Shown here: positions 1 to 5,098 of the stretch, piece after piece
How positions within the stretch are numbered: the stretch's first letter is position 1
Layout of the letters: each line of letters starts with the position of its first letter
Assembly: GCA_020348625.1 (NCBI GenBank)
Contig: CP070752.1
Coordinates: 813,835-819,066 of the forward strand
Direction: 5' to 3'
DNA length: 5,232 nucleotides
DNA from: Deltaproteobacteria bacterium
GTDB lineage: Bacteria; Desulfobacterota; DSM-4660; Desulfatiglandales; B25-G16
The notes under the pieces: model-generated
Seen by the model: only the letters and a program-made list of their open reading frames with translations
Told to the model about the DNA's origin: nothing
Database searches by the model: none
Made by a program: the position numbers and the translations under genes

Positions 1-189
1 ACTACCGGCGAAATCAACCTGTCGCTGGGCTGCTACGGCTGTCGGGCGACGTCCGACATCGGCGATGACATTATGTTCATGGGTATCCCTCTGTCGCAGT
101 TGCCGTCGCTGGTGGAGGGGCTGGAACGGCTGGGGAAGAAGGCCATTCCCGACTCGCGGGCCAAAATATATTTGCCGCCCCTGGTGTAG
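1..189 (+). CDS. DUF169 family protein, C-terminal end (5' part outside the window)
   Basis: Frame 1 is open from the first base to a TAG at 187-189, giving 62 residues of a C-terminus. The segment SLGCYGCRA (residues 8-16 of the visible part), followed by an acidic GDD stretch and a 'MGIP' beta-strand-like segment, is the typical end of the DUF169 family. In that family a Gly-Cys-x-x-x-Arg motif precedes a GDDE-like acidic pair and a hydrophobic strand. The family is cytoplasmic and its biochemical role is not established; members are common in anaerobes and archaea. The piece ends in a short helix rich in Leu, Glu and Lys and a hydrophobic tail. GC content is about 61% by hand count over 1-180, clearly above the 40-50% of most of the downstream sequence. 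The start, the full domain and any operon partners lie upstream and cannot be judged. Confidence 0.75.
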   Translation, partial: TTGEINLSLGCYGCRATSDIGDDIMFMGIPLSQLPSLVEGLERLGKKAIPDSRAKIYLPPLV

Positions 190-299
190 CTGATGAACGA
201 CAATCGCAAAACACTTCGACGATATGATTCTAGCCATCTTGACCTTGGTGAAAACCCGAGAAGAGCGAGCTACAATACTTGCCTTAGGAGATAATCAAA

Positions 300-422
300 A
301 TGGCAAGTCGATTGACTCCAGCTGAATTCTTATCGTTCAGTACTGTTAGGATCCAAGCGCATCTTTCTAATGGTTTAATCAGCACAGGTATGCGAATCTC
401 GGACGGCCCCACAAGGAGGTGA
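300..422 (+). pseudogene. Probable N-terminal remnant of a trypsin-like serine peptidase (40 codons)
   Basis: ATG at 300 follows AGGAG (286-290) at 9-nt spacing, so translation of this short ORF is plausible; it stops with TGA at 420-422. Residues 8-30 (AEFLSFSTVRIQ followed by AHLSNGLISTG) resemble the opening of trypsin-like peptidase-domain proteins, where 'STVRI...G..STGTGFFF' forms the first beta strands. Here the match ends at STG (about 389): the expected TGFFF is replaced by MRISDGPTRR and a stop. The catalytic His, Asp and Ser would all lie further downstream and are absent, so no active protease can be made from this ORF. A shift to another frame after 389 does not restore a recognisable protease. 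The family assignment is from memory of the pattern and is moderate; a free-standing 40-aa peptide remains possible. Confidence 0.4.
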
Positions 423-439
423 GGTAAGCGTACCCTCAC
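419..439. repeat. Hairpin between two convergent ORF ends
   Basis: GTGAGG (419-424) pairs with CCTCAC (434-439). Inside it TA/TA adds two pairs around an AGCG loop, with one bulged C at 433. It spans the stop codons of the plus-strand remnant (420-422) and of the minus-strand 78-aa gene (436-438). No T-tract follows on either strand, so it is at best a weak bidirectional terminator. Confidence 0.3.
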
Positions 440-672
440 GTCCCTCCCAGGCCTCGAGTCTCAAAGTCAGGCTTGGGGAATAATTCAAACAATATCTCCA
501 TGTCCTCGATGGTATCATATTCCCTGAGGGACTCGGGTATTTCTCTGAGGGCTTCTATTGCTAAGGTAAGGGCTCTATAGACAATGTATTTGCCTCTATG
601 AGAATACAACAGTTCCTGGGCGACATCTTGCTTGTCCTGCGGTGAAAGGGAATCCCAATTCTCGGGTTTCAT
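436..672 (-). CDS. Small hypothetical protein, 78 aa
   Basis: Complete minus-strand ORF starting at ATG 672-670, with a strong Shine-Dalgarno GAGGAGGG (complement of 683-690) about 10 nt upstream and a plausible own promoter at 711-740. The protein is acidic, soluble and mostly helical by composition, with no signal peptide, Cys or membrane segment. Residues 1-24 (MKPENWDSLSPQDKQDVAQE onward) look like an N-terminal helical cap. Residues 31-48 form an amphipathic helix ending in ALREIPESL. The 'IEDMEILFELFP' stretch at about 55-66 is a second acidic helix, and the end is a short Gly/Arg tail. I do not recognise a family with certainty. The SD, promoter and regular residue use make it a real gene more likely than not. 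It is on the same strand as the MFS gene but separated by about 148 bp and probably transcribed separately. Confidence 0.7.
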   Translation of the reverse strand: MKPENWDSLSPQDKQDVAQELLYSHRGKYIVYRALTLAIEALREIPESLREYDTIEDMEILFELFPKPDFETRGLGGT

Positions 673-710
673 TTAGTTTTAGCCCTCCTCTGAAGGTAGA
701 TCTAGCACAA

Positions 711-740
711 TTTATACATTGAATACATGTGTGTTTTCAA
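711..740 (-). promoter_or_regulatory. Sigma-70-like promoter for the 78-aa gene
   Basis: On the minus strand TTGAAA (740-735) is followed after 18 nt by TATAAA (716-711), five of six matches to each consensus hexamer. This would place the RNA start near 704, giving a leader of about 32 nt that includes the GAGGAGGG ribosome site. The -35 box begins right after the TAG (746-744) of the 25-codon ORF. Confidence 0.45.
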
Positions 741-743
741 TAG

Positions 744-821
744 CTATCCTGCTCCGAGTCCAAAAAGAGCTGCCTCCAAATCATCAATTGCCTTGTGGAC
801 GGGCATAGCATTTTTTGGCAT
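744..821 (-). CDS. Possible 25-aa small protein coupled to the MFS gene
   Basis: A short minus-strand ORF begins at ATG 821-819, sharing its first base with the last base of the MFS stop codon (TGATG), and ends with TAG at 746-744. AAAGGA (complement of 828-833), inside the end of the MFS gene, sits 6 nt before the start, so both the SD and the stop-start overlap favour translational coupling. The peptide starts MPKNAMPVHK, continues with an acidic helical segment IDDLEAALFG and ends LGAG. There is no membrane segment or signal peptide. I do not recognise it. It could be a genuine small protein, the start of a decayed downstream gene, or chance. The coupling geometry is the main evidence. Confidence 0.35.
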   Translation of the reverse strand: MPKNAMPVHKAIDDLEAALFGLGAG

Positions 822-2074
822 CACATATCCTTTGTTTCGGGTGGTTTCAAAAGCCAGGCCAAGGCTATTCCCAAAACTGAGATTACGATACCCCACCAGA
901 AGGCCTGCCGATAAGTGCCGGTAACATCGAATATATGACCGGCAATGTACGAGCCAAAGGTAGCTGCTCCAGACTCAGCAAACCCGAAAAGCCCCATAAA
1001 GAGCCCGAGTGAGACCATCCCAAAAACCTCAGAGGTAAGCGCAAACCTCAGAACGGCCTGGGCTCCCCAGGCAAAACCAAAGACAAGGGCAAACAGATGA
1101 AGTCCCCATAAGCTATGCGCCATCAAACCCCACCCGAGGATGATCGCTGTGGCAGCAAAACTGATGATGAAGGCTGGTCTGTCTCCGATCTTATCCGCCA
1201 CGCGGCCCATCCCGATTCTACCGATCATGCTTGATGCGGTAAGGACCGCCAACACATTAGCCCCATCGAAGAGGGTAAAACCCAGATCCTGAACCTGGAC
1301 TGCAATATGGGCTATAAACGTGGTCCTGCAGAACCCAAAGCTACCATACAGTCCCGCCAGTATCCAAAACTGGCTGGTTCGGATCGCCTCCCGAAGAGAG
1401 AGCACCGGAGTCAGCGAGGTTGGAAGTGGCTGGGCCACGTCTTTTGCCATTTCCTCCCGCGCGCCATCTGGCCACTGGCCTAACTCCCTCGGATCTCGCC
1501 TCAGAAAGAAGCCTGCCCCGGTAATGCCAACTAACGCGATGACGCCCAGAATTGCGTAGGCAGTGCGCCAGCCGTGGGCCAGGATGAGCCAGACGGAAAA
1601 AGGAGGAAAAAGAAAACCGCCGATACTAACCCCCGCCTGCACAATACCGATCATGAGCCCTCGCCTCTTAATGAACCACCTGGATACCGTGGCCATTACC
1701 GGTACCGTAATGGTGCTTACACCAATGCCTCCCACCAGTGCATAGGTTATCTGGAACTGCCATAGGGCGGTAATCTGTGACAGGAGTAGATAGCATATCC
1801 CCAAGAAAGAGCCAAAAACAGTCAACACTGCCCGTGGCCCAAGCTTATCGGTGAGCCATCCCATAGCGATCGCCACGCCGGCCTGCACCATAAACGAAAG
1901 CGAATAGGCGAGGGTTGTCGCTGCTCTGGTCCACCCGAACTCGTTCAAAAGGGGCTTGAAGAACACGCCGAAGCAAGGGGTAAACGTCCCCCAGCCTATG
2001 AACCAGATGCTGAATCCAGCTGCAGTAACAACATAGCCATAGAAAAACTGCGATTTCCCTGCATCACGTGACAT
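821..2074 (-). CDS. MFS transporter, monocarboxylate / oxalate-formate antiporter-like
   Basis: A complete 417-aa integral membrane carrier, the usual length for a 12-helix major facilitator. The start ATG (2074-2072) follows AAGGA (complement of 2084-2088) at 9 nt. Approximate membrane segments: 11-33, 51-72, 82-101, 105-126, 139-162, 170-191, then a central cytoplasmic loop (192-233), then 234-256, 270-288, 300-319, 323-345, 354-378 and 391-410. The MFS loop 2-3 motif is GWLTDKLGPRA at 72-82, and its second-half counterpart is GRVADKIGDR at 290-299. The central loop opens with RRDPRELGQWPDG (192-204), a segment typical of the monocarboxylate/oxalate:formate-type branch. It probably moves a small organic acid across the inner membrane, possibly by proton symport or anion exchange; the substrate cannot be read from sequence. 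It is divergent from the flavoprotein operon and may be flanked by tiny ORFs on both sides. No frameshift or missing segment is visible. Confidence 0.9.
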   Translation of the reverse strand: MSRDAGKSQFFYGYVVTAAGFSIWFIGWGTFTPCFGVFFKPLLNEFGWTRAATTLAYSLSFMVQAGVAIAMGWLTDKLGPRAVLTVFGSFLGICYLLLSQITALWQFQITYALVGGIGVSTITVPVMATVSRWFIKRRGLMIGIVQAGVSIGGFLFPPFSVWLILAHGWRTAYAILGVIALVGITGAGFFLRRDPRELGQWPDGAREEMAKDVAQPLPTSLTPVLSLREAIRTSQFWILAGLYGSFGFCRTTFIAHIAVQVQDLGFTLFDGANVLAVLTASSMIGRIGMGRVADKIGDRPAFIISFAATAIILGWGLMAHSLWGLHLFALVFGFAWGAQAVLRFALTSEVFGMVSLGLFMGLFGFAESGAATFGSYIAGHIFDVTGTYRQAFWWGIVISVLGIALAWLLKPPETKDM

Positions 2075-2080
2075 CGAGCT

Positions 2081-2146
2081 CTATCCTTTATCTTCCGATT
2101 GAGCTGAATCTAGAAGAATCTTCAACCCACCCTTTGGCCTCCACAT
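2081..2146 (-). CDS. Possible 21-codon leader ORF upstream of the MFS gene
   Basis: On the minus strand ATG 2146-2144 is preceded by AGGAG at a short 4-nt spacing and opens a 21-codon frame (starting MWRPKGGLKI) that ends with TAG at 2083-2081. Only 6 nt separate this stop from the MFS start, and the MFS ribosome site AAGGA lies inside the last codons of the leader. Translating the leader would therefore directly affect access to the MFS start, as in leader-peptide coupling. The peptide has no regulatory codon run that I can identify. This could equally be chance in a purine-rich 5' leader. Confidence 0.3.
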   Translation of the reverse strand: MWRPKGGLKILLDSAQSEDKG

Positions 2147-2297
2147 CGTTCTCCTGTAAAGCGTTATTGCTCATCCGACCCTCTTGAAGAATTCATTGAT
2201 GTGGGTTTACTCTGCCTTGACTCTCTGGGGCCTAACTTGTAAGAATACCATCTCGAACAAAAGCTCTCCACAAGAAAGTAGTTGCTATTCCTGCTCA

Positions 2298-2317
2298 CCA
2301 CAATCTTACTGTTGTGG
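2298..2317. repeat. Inverted repeat CCACAA-N8-TTGTGG
   Basis: CCACAA (2298-2303) and TTGTGG (2312-2317) are perfect 6-bp arms around an 8-nt loop. No T-rich tail follows immediately, although TTTTT occurs a little downstream at about 2329-2334. It could be a protein-binding dyad or a weak hairpin. Arms of this length also arise by chance. Confidence 0.25.
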
Positions 2318-2494
2318 AAGCTCCGGCTCTTTTTCTGTTCAATCAGCAATTGATATGTCGTCGGAGCAGTTTGCGTGCTCTCGGCGCAAGGAAATCAGCG
2401 AGGGAGAGTTGAAGGATGAGCGATTATTCCATGTGTGAAATCCAGAAGGTAATGACATGACGAATCTTGCTCCAACGCAACGGGCACCTGCGTA

Positions 2495-2523
2495 TTGACA
2501 GGAGAGGGAAATCCTTTGACCAT
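2495..2523 (+). promoter_or_regulatory. Candidate promoter: perfect -35, weak -10
   Basis: TTGACA at 2495-2500 is a perfect -35 hexamer. At the ideal 17-nt spacing the -10 position reads GACCAT (2518-2523), only three of six matches. Such a combination could need an activator. It lies about 500 bp before the flavoprotein start, so its target is uncertain. Confidence 0.2.
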
Positions 2524-2548
2524 CCGGTAGCCCGGGATTTTGGGTTGC

Positions 2549-2576
2549 TTGTTGCTTTCGCTTCAGGCAATATGAT
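2549..2576 (+). promoter_or_regulatory. Candidate promoter upstream of the flavoprotein operon
   Basis: TTGTTG (2549-2554) and TATGAT (2571-2576) are separated by 16 nt; the -10 box matches five of six consensus bases. The inferred RNA start near 2583 would leave an unusually long leader of about 430 nt before the flavoprotein, with the dyad at 2606-2626 just downstream of the start point. Confidence 0.3.
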
Positions 2577-2605
2577 ATAGTGAAAGCGTTTGAGTCGGGC
2601 TAGTC

Positions 2606-2626
2606 AGCCAATAAGGAATATTGGTT
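2606..2626. repeat. Dyad ARCCAATA-N5-TATTGGTT
   Basis: The arms CCAATA (2608-2613) and TATTGG (2619-2624) are perfect around AGGAA, and the symmetry extends to 8 bp each side with one G-T type mismatch. The site lies 30-50 bp after the candidate -10 box at 2571-2576, a position suited to an operator. It is too small to act as a terminator. Confidence 0.3.
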
Positions 2627-3001
2627 GGAAGAAAGGCCTTCGACAAGAAACAATCGTTAACTCTCTTTTCTGCTCTGTTCCGTAAAATAGGTCCACCTCT
2701 ATTCTCCAATGCATTCCGCTTCAGCAAAGAGCACTGCTCCCTGAGCGCTCTGAAGTGTACACAAAAGCTAATTATTATGCCGGAACTCAAAGCGTATCCT
2801 TGTAATTCTTCCGCAAATTTAAATCCCTAACAAGATCGAAGAATATGAGCTGTATCCTGTTCAACAAGAAACTTTGGCAAAAACAGATGAATTGAGATGG
2901 TGTTTTCATAATCAGAAAGGAGCCTTAAAATCTCAAATGATAGAACGCTGTGAATCCAAACCGAGCATCTTTTTAAAGAAGCAAGCTATCCCATTACGGG
3001 C

Positions 3002-3009
3002 AAAGGAGG
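3002..3009 (+). promoter_or_regulatory. Ribosome binding site deciding the flavoprotein start
   Basis: AAAGGAGG is a near-perfect Shine-Dalgarno. Two in-frame ATGs follow: one at 3013 leaves only 3 nt, the other at 3019 leaves 9 nt. The second spacing is the normal one, so 3019 is preferred, but the difference is only two residues (Met-Thr). Confidence 0.7.
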
Positions 3010-3018
3010 TTTATGACC

Positions 3019-4680
3019 ATGGGAAGGACGACCTTAAAAGAAAAGCCGATTGAGACGGATGTCTTATGCATAGGAGGAGGAATAGCAGGCCTCATGGCTG
3101 CTATCAGGGCAGCTGAGCTGGGTGCAAGGGTTGTAGTCGCCGAGAAGGCAAATAGCAATTACAGCGGTTCTGGTGCCACTGGAAACGACCACTTCATGTG
3201 CTATATACCGGAGATTCATGGCCCCGATATCGAGCCCATCGTGAATGAATTCCAGCGCGGACAGCAAGGCGGATTAAGACACAGGTCTTTCATTCGTACC
3301 TGGCTCGAGAGGTCCTTTGAAATAGTCAAGCTGTGGGATAGTTGGGGCATTCCCATGAAGTATAACGGGCAATATGAATTTGCCGGACATGCCTTGCCTG
3401 GGCAACCCTTGATGAATATGCATTATGCAGGAAAAGACCAGAAGAAAATCCTGACCCAGCAGGCTCTTAAGAGGGGTGTCGAGGTACTCAACAGGGTCAT
3501 GTGTTTCGACTTGCTCCATGATGAAGACGGCGTAAAAGGTGCTCTTGGGATTAGCACGGTCGAAGACGAATTAATAACCTTTCGTGCTAGGAGTGTCATT
3601 CTGGGGACTGGTTCAGTCATGAGGCTATATCCGGCTTCAACTCCGGCGTGGATGTTTAACACGCGTCTTTCACCCACATGCGTGGGGGATGGGCGAGCAA
3701 TGGCATTCCGGGCCGGGGCTGAGCTCGTGAGCATGGAAATACCGATATTGCGTTGTGGCCCAGCGTACTTCGCTCGGGCCGGAAAGGCCACCTGGGCTGG
3801 GGTTCTCAGGGACTCAGAGGGCAAACCGGTTGGTCCCTTCGTAACTGAGCCTGACACCAAATATGGTGATCCAGTGGTCGACATATACCAAGATATTTTC
3901 CTGGACTACAAGAAATCGGGCCGCGGGCCTGTATATATGGATTGCAATGGCCTTTCAGATGAGGGATTGGATTATATGCTCCATTGGTTGCGTAACGAGG
4001 GAAATGTTGCGATTCTCAATCATCTCGAGGAAGAGGGCATCGACGTCAGGAAAAACCCTGTTGAGTTCAGGTCATATGAGCATGAGCTCTTTCCTAGGGG
4101 CGGGATATACTATAATAATGAAGCCACAACTTCGTTGGGAGGCCTCTATGCCGCCGGGGATGAGTTTTTCGGCGGAATATCAGGTGCAGCAGTATTCGGA
4201 TGGATTGCCGGAGAGAACGCTGCAAGGCATGGGGCGGAAGCAGGGCCCCTCAAGAAAGTAAAAGAAAAAAGACAGGTAGATGAGAAAAAGGAATTCCTCG
4301 AGGAAATTCGAAGTCGAGAGGTGGGCCCTGGTTGGAAGGAGACGAACATAGCCCTTCAGCAAATAGTGTGGGATTATGCAGGGCAGGTCCGCTCAGAGAC
4401 CCTATTAAATGCGGGACTGGCAGCTTTACAGAGGCTGAAACAGAAAGCACGCGCAAGCATTATTGCTCCAAATCCACACGAGTTAATGCGCTGCTTAGAG
4501 GCATTCAACTTGATGGATTTGGCAGAGCTTGTATTCATAACGGCTCGTGAAAGAAAAGAGACGAGAGGAAAACACGTTCGCCCTGACTATCCTTTCACTA
4601 ATCCACTGCTGGAAAAATTGCTGATAGTGAAGATGGTAAATGGTAAGCCCGTTATGGAATGGAGAGAAATAAAGCGCTAG
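3019..4680 (+). CDS. FAD-dependent oxidoreductase, AprA / fumarate reductase flavoprotein-like
   Basis: Encodes 553 aa from ATG 3019 (555 from the ATG at 3013). The N-terminal FAD-binding Rossmann motif GGGIAG is at 19-24, with the ribose-binding Glu at 42. A second FAD strand, VILGTGS, ends near 199, and the C-terminal FAD segment GGLYAAGDEFFGG is at 374-386. A helical C-terminal domain (about 435-520) ends with the superfamily signature RG-x-H-x-R-x-D (516-523). The position of the covalent-FAD His of succinate dehydrogenase/fumarate reductase reads Ser-Gly (NYSGSGATG), as in AprA, so FAD is probably non-covalent. The HPT motif is absent (MEIPILRCGP instead), and the His four residues before GGI is Leu (ELFPRGGI). 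A true succinate or fumarate enzyme is therefore unlikely. No signal peptide is seen, so it is probably cytoplasmic. It forms an operon with the ferredoxin gene that follows and likely exchanges electrons with it. The substrate is unknown. Subunit type is confident; reaction is not. Confidence 0.88.
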   Translation: MGRTTLKEKPIETDVLCIGGGIAGLMAAIRAAELGARVVVAEKANSNYSGSGATGNDHFMCYIPEIHGPDIEPIVNEFQRGQQGGLRHRSFIRTWLERSFEIVKLWDSWGIPMKYNGQYEFAGHALPGQPLMNMHYAGKDQKKILTQQALKRGVEVLNRVMCFDLLHDEDGVKGALGISTVEDELITFRARSVILGTGSVMRLYPASTPAWMFNTRLSPTCVGDGRAMAFRAGAELVSMEIPILRCGPAYFARAGKATWAGVLRDSEGKPVGPFVTEPDTKYGDPVVDIYQDIFLDYKKSGRGPVYMDCNGLSDEGLDYMLHWLRNEGNVAILNHLEEEGIDVRKNPVEFRSYEHELFPRGGIYYNNEATTSLGGLYAAGDEFFGGISGAAVFGWIAGENAARHGAEAGPLKKVKEKRQVDEKKEFLEEIRSREVGPGWKETNIALQQIVWDYAGQVRSETLLNAGLAALQRLKQKARASIIAPNPHELMRCLEAFNLMDLAELVFITARERKETRGKHVRPDYPFTNPLLEKLLIVKMVNGKPVMEWREIKR

Positions 4681-4684
4681 GAGG
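4679..4684 (+). promoter_or_regulatory. Shine-Dalgarno overlapping the flavoprotein stop codon
   Basis: AGGAGG begins inside the TAG stop (4678-4680) of the flavoprotein and lies 5 nt before the ferredoxin ATG at 4690. Ribosomes ending the first gene are placed to start the second, which fits stoichiometric synthesis of two subunits. Confidence 0.7.
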
Positions 4685-4689
4685 GGATT

Positions 4690-4908
4690 ATGCCGCCGGT
4701 GTTAAATAAGGATGTATGCGAATGTTGTGGCAGATGTGTTGATGTTTGCCAAAGCGATGTCTTTTTCGGCTCAAAGAAAGGGGAGGTTCCCAGCGTTACT
4801 TATCCAGAAGAATGTTGGCATTGCAATGCCTGCGTATTCGAATGTCCGGTCGAGGGGGCAATCAGGCTCAGAATACCGCTGCCAATGACGATACTCCATA
4901 AGGGATGA
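4690..4908 (+). CDS. 2x[4Fe-4S] ferredoxin subunit, AprB-like (72 aa)
   Basis: A small iron-sulfur protein and the likely electron-transfer partner of the preceding flavoprotein, only 9 nt downstream of its stop. Motif one is C10-x2-C13-x2-C16-x3-C20 with an extra Cys at 12; the usual Pro after the fourth Cys is Gln21. Motif two is C42-x2-C45-x2-C48-x3-C52-Pro53, followed by VEGAIRLR, the classic end of the bacterial ferredoxin fold. The spacing predicts two [4Fe-4S] clusters. Trp43 directly follows the first Cys of motif two, as in the beta subunit of APS reductase (CWECYSC), where that Trp lies between cluster and flavin. Unlike AprB (about 150 aa), it has no long C-terminal tail wrapping the alpha subunit; it ends after IPLPMTILHKG. 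It is cytoplasmic, with no signal sequence. It could also serve as a soluble ferredoxin, but the gene coupling favours a complex. Confidence 0.9.
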   Translation: MPPVLNKDVCECCGRCVDVCQSDVFFGSKKGEVPSVTYPEECWHCNACVFECPVEGAIRLRIPLPMTILHKG

Positions 4909-4918
4909 TGAGGCCCCT

Positions 4919-4934
4919 GGCAGAAAAACCTGCC
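4919..4934 (+). terminator. Weak hairpin after the ferredoxin gene
   Basis: GGCAG (4919-4923) and CTGCC (4930-4934) form a 5-bp GC-rich stem with an AAAAAC loop, 10 nt past the ferredoxin stop. The expected run of T is replaced by CGCCTTATTTCGG, so termination would be partial at best and read-through to the next plus-strand gene is possible. Confidence 0.25.
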
Positions 4935-4960
4935 CGCCTTATTTCGGCAAACTATATTGC

Positions 4961-4973
4961 TTTGCAATGCAAA
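4961..4973. repeat. Palindrome TTTGCAATGCAAA upstream of the exported-protein gene
   Basis: TTTGC and GCAAA are perfect arms around AAT. The overlapping ATTGC-TTT-GCAAT (4956-4968) gives a second small dyad sharing half of it. The location, about 130 bp before the next start codon and after a weak terminator, suits an operator. No convincing -35/-10 pair is seen next to it. Confidence 0.25.
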
Positions 4974-5098
4974 TCCTGATATCCTACCTGCGTATTTTTG
5001 TTGGGTAAATTGCTCCTGTAATTTTGGCAACACGTAAGCCCACAAAAGGGGACAAGAAAAAGATACCTGGCTAACCATTTAACAAGGGAGGTGTGGCA

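Larger units (their letters stand above)
2416..2580 (+). pseudogene. Short ORF interrupted by an in-frame TGA (unrecognised)
   Basis: ATG at 2416 follows GGAG (2403-2406) at 9-nt spacing. It encodes 14 residues (MSDYSMCEIQKVMT), meets TGA at 2458-2460, and the same frame then stays open for 39 more codons to TAG at 2578-2580. The part after the TGA (RILLQRNGHLRIDRRG, then KSFDHPVARDF and a hydrophobic GLLVAFASG end) has the balanced composition of a real protein rather than random sequence. I do not recognise the family. The simplest reading is a decayed gene fragment with a nonsense mutation; two unrelated short open stretches are the alternative. I see no sign of selenocysteine insertion, but the RNA structure was not computed. 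Confidence 0.25.
2147..3012. other. Long divergent intergenic region without a convincing intact gene
   Basis: About 870 bp lies between the minus-strand MFS/leader block and the plus-strand flavoprotein operon. Several frames stay open for 60-85 codons on both strands, but they overlap each other, mostly need TTG starts, lack well-spaced Shine-Dalgarno sites and give no recognisable protein. The region holds a TGA-interrupted short ORF (2416-2580), two candidate plus-strand promoters (2495-2523 and 2549-2576), and inverted repeats at 2298-2317 and 2606-2626. A sample at 2641-2700 is about 42% GC. It most likely carries the operon's control region and decayed sequence. Confidence 0.6.

Noticed and set aside
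239..276. TTGACC or TTGGTG with TACAAT as a promoter for the 300-422 ORF
   Set aside because: Spacers are 26 and 20 nt, too long for a sigma-70 promoter; only the TACAAT box is attractive.
2113..2123. Palindrome GAAGAATCTTC
   Set aside because: Only 5-bp arms, located inside the candidate leader ORF; expected by chance in a sequence of this size.
2184..2438. Plus-strand 84-codon ORF with a Cys-rich stretch (CYSCSPQSYCCG)
   Set aside because: It needs a TTG start (or an ATG at 2199) with no Shine-Dalgarno, gives no recognisable family, and its Cys cluster falls on the 2298-2317 inverted repeat. The Cys pattern is curious but not enough to call a gene.
2482..2500. Sigma-54-like GGGCAC...TTGAC element
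   Set aside because: The spacing between the GG and GC elements does not fit the sigma-54 consensus, and the second element reads TTGA rather than TTGC.
2563..2790. Minus-strand 75-codon ORF in the intergenic region
   Set aside because: Overlaps other open frames on the opposite strand, has no recognisable domain, and its composition is not convincingly protein-like.
2621..2830. Plus-strand 69-codon ORF with TTG start
   Set aside because: AAGGA lies only about 3 nt from the TTG, the product is unrecognised, and it overlaps the minus-strand open frame.
2819..3057. Open plus-strand frame of about 80 codons running into the flavoprotein start
   Set aside because: The only ATG (2937) has an SD 14 nt away and the frame ends inside the well-supported flavoprotein gene; no family recognised.
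3423..3884. Long minus-strand ORF (153 codons) inside the flavoprotein gene
   Set aside because: Antisense shadow of a strongly supported coding sequence, with no independent ribosome site or recognisable domain.
3019..4680. Annotation as succinate dehydrogenase/fumarate reductase alpha subunit
   Set aside because: The HPT motif, covalent-FAD His and GGI-associated His are missing, and no cytochrome b or standard iron-sulfur subunit gene follows.
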